This document shows, piece after piece, positions 6,109-11,899 of a stretch of 11,899 nucleotides of DNA; position 1 is the first letter of the stretch; each line of letters begins with the position of its first letter. This DNA comes from JAJTFW01 sp046160245 (GTDB lineage Bacteria > Bacteroidota > Bacteroidia > AKYH767-A > OLB10), in NCBI GenBank assembly GCA_046160245.1, contig JBJXGU010000046.1, positions 1 to 11,899 on the forward strand, in the 5' to 3' direction. The position numbers were made by a program, and so were the translations under genes. The notes beneath the pieces were generated by a model. That model was not told where the DNA came from. It did no database searches and was given only the letters and a program-made list of their open reading frames with translations.

Positions 6109-6876
6109 ATGAGAGTACTCATTATTGAAGATGAAAGTTTAGCTGCAAAGCGCATCATGAAAATGGTGAATGAACAAGAACCCGACTTTATCATTGAAGG
6201 GGTAATGGACAGCATCGAATCGTCTGTCGCTTGGTTAAATGCAAATCCCCATCCCGATTTAATCCTAATGGATATTGAGCTAGCCGACGGACAAAGCTTC
6301 GAAATATTTAATCAAGTGGATGTCACCAGTACCATCATCTTCACAACGGCATACGATGAGTTTGCCATTCGTGCTTTTAAAGTGAATAGCATCGATTACC
6401 TCCTAAAACCCATCGACCCTGATGAGTTAAAAAGAAGTTTTGATAAGTTCAAAGAGCTGCACAAATCATCCATCATTTCGCCCAAGCTAGATTTGGATAT
6501 GATCGTTACTGCGCTTCGAGGTAAAGAGCAAGTTTACAAGCAACGTTTCCTCGTAAAGCAAGGACAAAGATTAATTCCCATCGATATGCATGAAATTGCA
6601 TTTTTCTATACCGAAGATAAAGTGAGCTTCATCAAAACGTTTGGTGAGCAACGTTACATCGTCGATCATTCGCTGGATGAATTAGAATTGTTGTTGGATC
6701 CCAATACTTTTTTCAGAGCAAATCGTCAATACATTGTAACGCCGAAGTGCTTGGATGGAATTCATTCGCATTTTAATGGAAAGCTTAAAATCAACATGAA
6801 ACCCAACAATAACGATGAAGTATTTGTGAGCCGAGAGAAAGCAGCGGATTTTAAGAAGTGGCTCGGGGAATTGTGA
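6109..6876 (+). CDS. LytTR-family response regulator
   Basis: The protein has 255 residues. The N-terminal receiver domain (about 2-118) has the acidic pair Glu7-Asp8, phospho-acceptor Asp55 in LILMDIEL, Thr79 in IFTTAY and Lys100 in YLLKP, so the phosphorylation site is complete. The C-terminal LytTR DNA-binding domain (about 146-250) has RFLVKQGQRLIPI, IAFFYTEDKVSFI and the typical FFRANRQYIV (201-210). It starts 6 bases after the kinase stop and is surely co-transcribed and its partner. LytTR proteins bind direct repeats about 21 bases apart upstream of targets, often including genes nearby, but I see no clear such repeat here. Targets cannot be named. Confidence 0.94.
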   Translation: MRVLIIEDESLAAKRIMKMVNEQEPDFIIEGVMDSIESSVAWLNANPHPDLILMDIELADGQSFEIFNQVDVTSTIIFTTAYDEFAIRAFKVNSIDYLLKPIDPDELKRSFDKFKELHKSSIISPKLDLDMIVTALRGKEQVYKQRFLVKQGQRLIPIDMHEIAFFYTEDKVSFIKTFGEQRYIVDHSLDELELLLDPNTFFRANRQYIVTPKCLDGIHSHFNGKLKINMKPNNNDEVFVSREKAADFKKWLGEL

Positions 6877-6949
6877 TTTTTATTCACATTGTTACATTTT
6901 CTTACATTCGAATTTTTACTTGCTAAAGGGTTTAGATGTTAGAGGTTAG

Positions 6950-6965
6950 TCGCGAGGCTTCGCGA
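6950..6965. repeat. Palindromic intergenic repeat, copy C (inverted)
   Basis: TCGCGAGGCTTCGCGA, the exact reverse complement of copy B. Its flanks also match the others when reversed: TCCAACATCCAA on one side and TAACATCTAAA on the other. It lies 74 bases after the LytTR gene stop in the convergent intergenic space 6877-7352, most of whose remainder is AT-rich and, apart from the inverted pair at 7112-7272, without recognisable content. Confidence 0.75.
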
Positions 6966-7111
6966 TTGGATGTTGGATTTTTTTTGAGTGAATTTCTATA
7001 ATGTTTCACTAGAGGGGATATAAATTCTGCTCAGTTGGTTTTATAAGTAGATATTGTTATTATTATTTAGTTTTTGTTGGCTAACAATGACTATCAAATC
7101 ATATTGCTTTT

Positions 7112-7272
7112 AGCCTCTCCCCAACCCCTCTCCAGAGGAGAGGGGCTCAATTTTTAATTAAATATGAATAGAATACAAATTGAATATTTTCTTATAAAGT
7201 ATTAAATTATATATCTTGGAAAATAACTAAATAAAAAGCCCCTCTCCTCTGGAGAGGGGTTGGGGAGAGGCT
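7112..7272. repeat. Perfect 36-bp inverted repeat spanning 161 bp
   Basis: Arm 1 at 7112-7147 begins AGCCTCTCCCCAACCCCTCT; arm 2 at 7237-7272 is its exact reverse complement. The 89 bases between are AT-rich and non-coding. Each arm also carries its own hairpin: CCCCTCTCC, then AGA, then GGAGAGGGG. No target duplication is evident at the ends. It sits between the convergent LytTR and membrane-protein genes, where it could end transcription both ways. The arm sequence resembles a widespread bacterial intergenic repeat, as I recall; whether this pair is one MITE-like unit or two inverted copies is open. Confidence 0.9.
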
Positions 7273-7352
7273 GGAATTTTAGGTTAATTTTAATTTATTT
7301 TTTAATCGAAAGCTCCTCAAATACAAGCTTTCATGCAACTTATATATTATAG

Positions 7353-8888
7353 CTAGAAGCCGAAAATCTCTATCGAACTACCCTTAATTTTCGACCTAAA
7401 ATTCAATTTACGAAGCTGCTTCTCCACCTCTACAGAACATGAATCATCTAAATCCCCTGGTCTTTGCCAAACACTCACATAATTAATTTTTAATCCAGTC
7501 AATTTCTCTGACTTCTCAATATTAACACAGGGCCTATTGCTTGATACATGATTTCCCATGTGGATTTCGGGATCCATATTTTTTTTCCAGACTAAGGGAA
7601 AATGATGTTGCGTGGCTTCGTAATTATCGAGCACCACCACATCATTCATCACGCCTAAATAACTACTCATATTCGAATGCATCCAATTTGCCGAGTAATT
7701 GAGAGGCAGCACCACTGAATTGGGTTCGATATGAGTAGTGGCTTCAATAAATTGTTTCGCATCCGAATTTAATTCCTGCTGCACACTCCAATGAATTTTC
7801 ATCATCCCAAAACTGAATCCGACAGCGATAACTCCAGCAAATATTTTTGCTTTTCTGGGAATATTCAATGTCACCAACCAAATGCACCAAGTCATGTAAA
7901 ACCAAAGAACAAGTCGCACCGATAAAATTCCTCCCGAAGCCAAACTATCTGGAATAACAAAAATGAGGAGCAATGAAACCAGACCTATCCAACCAAAACT
8001 TCGTTGAACATAAGTTCTATTGAAATGACGTAGACCTATCACCGTTAGTAAGACCATCAACCCTGAAAAAGTGTAAGTAAATACCTTTTCAGTTGTATAA
8101 TCGTAAACGATAAACATCCTCGAACAAAGAAGATCATCTACCAATTGAGCTATGGGTAAATAAGATATTTCTCCTCTATATCCTTCCGTTCCAAAAATGA
8201 AAACGAAAAGGAAACTCAGAAACAATCCAGGTAAAGACACAATAAAAAGATACAATAATTGCTTGAGCATCTTCTTGGTATTTCCCGGTGGGGTATGGAA
8301 TATGCTAATGATCCCGGCACAGAGTCCGGCGAGTAAAAAAATGACTAAATGCGAAAAATATAAAACTATAAAAAGCAGTGTGACAAAAATTCCATTCTTA
8401 GCATGCAAACCGTCATGATGATTTTTTAACCACCAATTGATCCACCAAGGTAATAACGTTAACGCCAGTACGAAATTGAAGAATCCAAGTAATAGTGGAA
8501 AGTTAAACAAGAAGGGAAAAATCATCCAACTGAGGTATGCGGAATTCGGTTGAATGGTTAAAACTAGTTTTCGAAAGCCCATTGCCATCAGCACAAAAAT
8601 CAAGATGATGATTACTTTTTCTGCCCATAAAATGGGTAGAAAAGCTTGTAAAACCATCAACAGGAAATGACCTGTCCAATTAGGCTCAGGAAAGGTATTG
8701 AACTCGAAAAAAGAATGGATGACGTTTGTTTTACCAAAAAGAACTTCAAACATGAGATGCGCATTGTACAAATGGGCTGGACCATCTAACGTAACAAAGG
8801 GCGTTAAAAGAAGAATGGGCAAACAATGCAAGAGTAAAATGATGAAAAAGAACCCTTGCTCCCACTCCCAATTTGACTTTTTTACCAT
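7353..8888 (-). CDS. Polytopic membrane protein, probable GT-C glycosyltransferase
   Basis: This 511-residue protein has about nine or ten hydrophobic helices between residues 12 and 363, followed by a soluble C-terminal part of about 145 residues. The first helix is followed at once by TPFVTLDGPAHLYNA with Asp35, the position where GT-C enzymes (which use lipid-linked sugars) keep a catalytic Asp in the first outer loop. That, the length and the layout suggest a membrane glycosyltransferase or a related polysaccharide protein, but I do not recognise a specific family or acceptor. Other notable residues are His180 in LYFSHLV and the segment PDSLASGGILSVRLVLW (313-329). No sugar-biosynthesis genes lie beside it; it is a lone gene, divergent from dnaX and convergent with the LytTR gene. 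Confidence 0.65.
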   Translation of the reverse strand: MVKKSNWEWEQGFFFIILLLHCLPILLLTPFVTLDGPAHLYNAHLMFEVLFGKTNVIHSFFEFNTFPEPNWTGHFLLMVLQAFLPILWAEKVIIILIFVLMAMGFRKLVLTIQPNSAYLSWMIFPFLFNFPLLLGFFNFVLALTLLPWWINWWLKNHHDGLHAKNGIFVTLLFIVLYFSHLVIFLLAGLCAGIISIFHTPPGNTKKMLKQLLYLFIVSLPGLFLSFLFVFIFGTEGYRGEISYLPIAQLVDDLLCSRMFIVYDYTTEKVFTYTFSGLMVLLTVIGLRHFNRTYVQRSFGWIGLVSLLLIFVIPDSLASGGILSVRLVLWFYMTWCIWLVTLNIPRKAKIFAGVIAVGFSFGMMKIHWSVQQELNSDAKQFIEATTHIEPNSVVLPLNYSANWMHSNMSSYLGVMNDVVVLDNYEATQHHFPLVWKKNMDPEIHMGNHVSSNRPCVNIEKSEKLTGLKINYVSVWQRPGDLDDSCSVEVEKQLRKLNFRSKIKGSSIEIFGF

Positions 8889-9010
8889 ATAGGTCGGAAA
8901 AGTATCTCAAATTTTTGTAAACCCGCTAATTGTCGATAATTTTTTTAAAATTCATTGTAAATGAAAGAGTTGAGGGGTTAATAATATTCTAAATTAACAA
9001 TGAAATTATT

Positions 9011-9018
9011 TACATTTG
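9011..9018 (+). promoter_or_regulatory. TAnnTTTG -7-like box at the dnaX start
   Basis: TACATTTG matches the Bacteroidota -7 box in full and ends 5 bases before the ATG at 9024. No good TTTG -33 box is seen at the right distance. If used, the transcript would begin almost at the start codon (leaderless). It may be chance in AT-rich DNA. Confidence 0.25.
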
Positions 9019-9023
9019 TAAAC

Positions 9024-10904
9024 ATGAATGCCTTCGTAGTTTCCGCTAGAAAATATCGTCCTGCCACCTTCGATACGGTTGTAGGTCAAGCTCATATAAC
9101 CGATACCTTAAAAAATGCTATCCGTACCCATCATTTAGCTCAAGCTTTTTTGTTTTGTGGTCCAAGGGGTGTTGGAAAAACCACCTGTGCTCGAATTCTA
9201 GCCAAAACACTGAATTGTAAAACGCTTACTTCTGATATGGAAGCATGTAATACTTGCGATTCGTGTACTTCGTTTAATTCTGGTCAAAGCTTAAATATTT
9301 ATGAATTAGATGCGGCTTCGAACAATTCGGTAGATGATATCCGAAATTTGGTGGAGCAAGTTCGTTATGCACCGCATTCTGGAGAATATAAAATCTATAT
9401 CATTGATGAGGTGCACATGCTCTCGTCAAGTGCGTTCAATGCATTTTTGAAAACGTTAGAAGAACCTCCCTCCTATGCTGTCTTTATTTTAGCTACGACG
9501 GAAAAGCATAAAATTATTCCTACGATTTTATCACGTTGTCAGATTTTTGATTTTAATCGGATACAGGTTGATGATATCACGAAGCATCTCGAATATGTGG
9601 CTGAACAAGAGGAAGTGAAAGCCGAAGAAGAAGCCTTGCATATCATTGCTCAAAAAGCAGATGGTGCGTTGCGGGATGCGCTTTCCATCTTCGACCAGAT
9701 CGTAAGTTTTGCTGGAACTAATATTACCTATAAAGATGTAATCAATAACCTGAGTATTCTGGATTATGATTATTATTTTAAAATCACCGATGAAATACGC
9801 GAAGGAAATATTCCCGGCGTCTTGCTTACCTATAATGAACTTATTTCGGATGGCTTTGATGGACATCATTTCATCACCGGATTAGCGTCTCATTTCCGTG
9901 ATTTGTTAGTTTCGAAAACGGAATCGACCATTTCGCTGTTAGAAGTGAGCAGAAGTGCTCGTGAACGCTATAAATTGCAAGCGAGTGAAATTGTACAAGC
10001 TAACCTTTTAAAATATTTATCCATTTGTAGCAAGTGCGATATTGATTATCGTAATGCTAGAAATCAACGATTACATGTAGAGTTGGCCTTGATTCGACTT
10101 TGCTCGGTTTCAGGAATGCTGGATGAAACTCTAGTTGCTCCTGCTATTCAAAAAAAAAGTGAAGTAAAAACAGAAGTTAAGAAAGAAGTAACGAAGAAAT
10201 CAGAAGTGGCAGAGCCTTCTTCACCACTTATTACGAAAGTAGTTACAGAAACACCTGTGGCATCAACGGCAGAGAAAATTTCTGTCGACGCCACGTCCTC
10301 TCCTTCAGCTGATCGCTCTCCTACTCCTTCTCACTCTCAATCCCCCTCTCCTTCTCCTTCTCCCTCTCCCTCTCCCTCTCCTACTCCCTTTCTTACTCTT
10401 ACTCCTACCACTTCTCCTGCTAAAGTGGCTAGTGGAAATTCCATTTTTAAAGGGGCTTCTTTGTCCTCTTTTAAAAAATCGGTAGATACAGTCGTTGAAG
10501 AAAGTGTGAAAGAAATGCTTCCTGATTTGAAAGATTCTTTCGATCATGAAACATTATTAAAATATTGGAAGATGTATGCCGATCAAGCCAAGGCCGACGG
10601 AAAAATACAAATAAGTACCACCATGAACATGAACGTTCCCTCTATTCAGGAGAATTATCAAATCGAATTATTGATTGACAATCCTTCTCAAGAAGAGTTT
10701 TTTCAAGAGGAAAAATCTGAACTGGTGAACTTTTTAAGAAAAAGTTTGAGAAACTACGTGCTAAATGTTTATGTAAAGTTAGATGACAATGCTAAGTCAG
10801 GTGAAGTGGCTTATACCAATAAAGAAAAATACCAAAAAATGGTAGAGAAAAATCCGGGCTTGGATGATTTTAGAAAGCAATTAGGTTTAGAACTTGAATT
10901 ATAA
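9024..10904 (+). CDS. dnaX: DNA polymerase III subunit gamma/tau
   Basis: This is the clamp-loader ATPase subunit that loads the sliding clamp and, as tau, tethers the polymerase and helicase. ATG 9024 fits the family start MNAFVVSARKYRP; ATG 9000 would add eight residues. Numbering here is from 9000. Seen are Walker A GPRGVGKT (54-61), the zinc cysteines Cys73, 83, 86 and 89, Walker B IIDEVH (134-139) and the SRC motif (178-180). Domain III ends near 375. Then comes a Lys/Glu linker, a Ser-Pro repeat (about 448-462) and a C-terminal tau-like region (about 490-634). Nine As at 10150-10158 form A_AAA_AAA in frame. A -1 shift there gives a TGA after one Lys codon, and a +1 shift a TAA after two codons, so a gamma-like product of about 379-380 residues from ATG 9024 is possible. 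Confidence 0.96.
   Translation: MNAFVVSARKYRPATFDTVVGQAHITDTLKNAIRTHHLAQAFLFCGPRGVGKTTCARILAKTLNCKTLTSDMEACNTCDSCTSFNSGQSLNIYELDAASNNSVDDIRNLVEQVRYAPHSGEYKIYIIDEVHMLSSSAFNAFLKTLEEPPSYAVFILATTEKHKIIPTILSRCQIFDFNRIQVDDITKHLEYVAEQEEVKAEEEALHIIAQKADGALRDALSIFDQIVSFAGTNITYKDVINNLSILDYDYYFKITDEIREGNIPGVLLTYNELISDGFDGHHFITGLASHFRDLLVSKTESTISLLEVSRSARERYKLQASEIVQANLLKYLSICSKCDIDYRNARNQRLHVELALIRLCSVSGMLDETLVAPAIQKKSEVKTEVKKEVTKKSEVAEPSSPLITKVVTETPVASTAEKISVDATSSPSADRSPTPSHSQSPSPSPSPSPSPSPTPFLTLTPTTSPAKVASGNSIFKGASLSSFKKSVDTVVEESVKEMLPDLKDSFDHETLLKYWKMYADQAKADGKIQISTTMNMNVPSIQENYQIELLIDNPSQEEFFQEEKSELVNFLRKSLRNYVLNVYVKLDDNAKSGEVAYTNKEKYQKMVEKNPGLDDFRKQLGLELEL
10150..10158 (+). promoter_or_regulatory. 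Nine-A slippery run in dnaX
   Basis: The run follows the C of CAA and is read CAA AAA AAA AGT. It contains the heptamer A_AAA_AAA in the phase needed for -1 ribosomal slippage and is long enough for transcriptional slippage. Stops lie directly downstream in both other frames (TGA 10160-10162; TAA 10165-10167). No strong downstream hairpin and no close upstream Shine-Dalgarno-like stimulator are visible. Confidence 0.45.
10341..10382 (+). repeat. 42-base pure pyrimidine tract in dnaX
   Basis: An uninterrupted C/T run made of CTCCTT and CTCCCT hexamers, encoding alternating Ser-Pro in the tau linker. Each hexamer is two codons, so gain or loss of a unit keeps the frame and only changes linker length. 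Such tracts are prone to slippage and can form triplex DNA in vitro. Proline is encoded mostly by CCT and CCC here. Confidence 0.85.
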
Positions 10905-10953
10905 TTTTCATATTTAATTAGTACTTGGAACTAAGAGTTAGATAAAGAAAAGA

Positions 10954-11899
10954 ATGCCGATACTGGCCGCCATTATAAAACGAAGTATAGAGTTACGCCA
11001 TCGCTTGCGATTGGCGAATGATACTCCGATCTATTACCAGAAAAGGGAATTGAAGAAACTGATGCGAAAAGCCCAGTTTACCATGTTTGGACAAACGTAT
11101 CATTTTGCTGATATGGTAAACAGCAAGAATTTTGTAAATAAATTTAGAGCTACTGTTCCAGTACACGATTATAAAAGTATTTATGCGCGTTGGTGGAACA
11201 AAACGTTGCATAACGAAGAAGATGTAACATGGCCGGGCAAAGTGCACTATTATGCATTGAGTAGCGGCACCTCTGAGAGTTCGAGTAAACATATTCCGGT
11301 GACTGATGATATGGTGAAGGCTATTCGTCGTACCAGCGTTAGACAAATGATTAGTCTGGGCGGATACAAAGAGTTGAGAAGTGACATCTTTTCAAAAGGG
11401 ATCTTAATGCTCGGTGGTAGTACCCATTTAAATCAACAAGGTTCGTATTTCGAAGGTGATTTGAGTGGCATTACCACCAGTAAAATTCCATTTTGGTTTC
11501 AGCATTTTTATAAACCGGGAAGAAAAATTTCTAGAGAGAAAGATTGGAATACCAAGTTAGATGAGATTGTAGATAATGCCCGTCAATGGGACATTGGGAT
11601 CCTGGTGGGTGTTCCTGCGTGGTGTCAATTGCTCATTGAGCGAATCATTGAAAAGTATCAAGTAAAAACCATTCACGATATCTGGCCGAACCTCACGATT
11701 TATGTGCATGGTGGAGTATCGTTTGAGCCCTATCGGAAAAGTTTTGAAAAATTAATTGATCATCCATTGACCTATATCGAAACGTATTTAGCATCGGAAG
11801 GATTTATCGCTTTTCAACACGAACAAAATAATCGTTCGATGCGCATGGTGGTGAATAATGGATTATTTTACGAATTCGTGCCCTTTACTTCCGAAAATT
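10954..11899 (+). CDS. GH3 auxin-responsive promoter family protein (3' end missing)
   Basis: The frame is open from ATG 10954 to the window end: 315 codons of a family usually near 500. GH3 proteins belong to the acyl-adenylating (ANL) superfamily; plant members join amino acids to jasmonate or auxin, while the bacterial substrates are mostly unknown. Visible motifs are the ATP-binding YALSSGTSES (100-109) followed by SKHIPV, GGVSFEP (253-259), and YLASEGF (278-284), the Y-x-x-SEG type motif of the family. The N-terminus, with RKAQFTMFGQTYHFADM and VPVHDY, fits the family start. It lies 49 bases after dnaX on the same strand, so read-through is possible, but no functional link is implied. 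No signal peptide is seen. Substrate unknown. Confidence 0.9.
   Translation, partial: MPILAAIIKRSIELRHRLRLANDTPIYYQKRELKKLMRKAQFTMFGQTYHFADMVNSKNFVNKFRATVPVHDYKSIYARWWNKTLHNEEDVTWPGKVHYYALSSGTSESSSKHIPVTDDMVKAIRRTSVRQMISLGGYKELRSDIFSKGILMLGGSTHLNQQGSYFEGDLSGITTSKIPFWFQHFYKPGRKISREKDWNTKLDEIVDNARQWDIGILVGVPAWCQLLIERIIEKYQVKTIHDIWPNLTIYVHGGVSFEPYRKSFEKLIDHPLTYIETYLASEGFIAFQHEQNNRSMRMVVNNGLFYEFVPFTSEN

Noticed and set aside
5754..6215. 153-codon minus-strand frame across the kinase/regulator junction
   Set aside because: Both genes under it are clearly coding with intact motifs; the antisense frame has no family features.
6873..6889. TGTGA/TCACA hairpin at the LytTR gene end as a terminator
   Set aside because: Only a 5-bp stem overlapping the stop codon, with no T-run after it; too weak to call.
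10305..10547. Arg-rich minus-strand frame opposite the dnaX linker
   Set aside because: Its Arg/Gly repeats are the complement of the Ser-Pro hexamer tract; an artefact of base composition.
10993..11346. Minus-strand frame opposite the GH3-family gene
   Set aside because: The plus strand encodes clear GH3 motifs throughout; this is its shadow.

Overview
The window looks like chromosomal DNA of an environmental Bacteroidota bacterium, perhaps near the Chitinophagales/Sphingobacteriales, though the rank cannot be fixed from the sequence. The signs are moderately AT-rich DNA, TAnnTTTG-like -7 boxes, a LytS/LytTR-type two-component pair, a DnaX beginning FVVSARKYRPATFDTVVGQ, a GH3-family protein, and Bacteroidota-style intergenic palindromes. 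No rRNA, tRNA, CRISPR array or intact transposase gene was seen.

Region 1-1700 is a graveyard of fragments and mobile pieces. It holds (a) a 49-codon 3' fragment of a second enoyl-CoA hydratase, fused to a palindromic repeat; (b) a GNAT-like conserved gene split by a 161-bp MITE-like element whose removal, with one 3-bp target duplication, restores the reading frame exactly; (c) the small partner gene of (b); and (d) a 55-codon N-terminal remnant of a DarT (DUF4433) DNA ADP-ribosyltransferase toxin. Two diverged, inverted, non-coding modules flank the (b)+(c) cassette, and the darT remnant breaks off where one of them begins.

Region 1700-4665 (minus strand) carries paaZ (aldehyde dehydrogenase plus MaoC-type hydratase fusion) followed by a crotonase-family gene. 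This is a plausible two-gene unit of phenylacetyl-CoA catabolism, separated by a palindromic repeat and a six-unit heptamer array. Region 4909-6876 (plus strand) is a two-gene operon for a four-helix membrane LytS-type histidine kinase and its LytTR response regulator, divergent from paaZ.

Region 6877-7352 is a convergent intergenic space with a third copy of the palindromic repeat and a perfect 36-bp inverted repeat spanning 161 bp. Region 7353-8888 (minus) encodes a polytopic membrane protein of GT-C glycosyltransferase type. Divergent from it are dnaX (DNA polymerase III gamma/tau), with a nine-A slippery run at the end of the clamp-loader part and a Ser-Pro repeat linker, and then a GH3-family gene running off the window end.

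The most interesting signals are the cleanly reversible MITE insertion, a possible tau/gamma switch at the dnaX A9 run, the darT relic with its flanking modules, and the families of intergenic inverted repeats.
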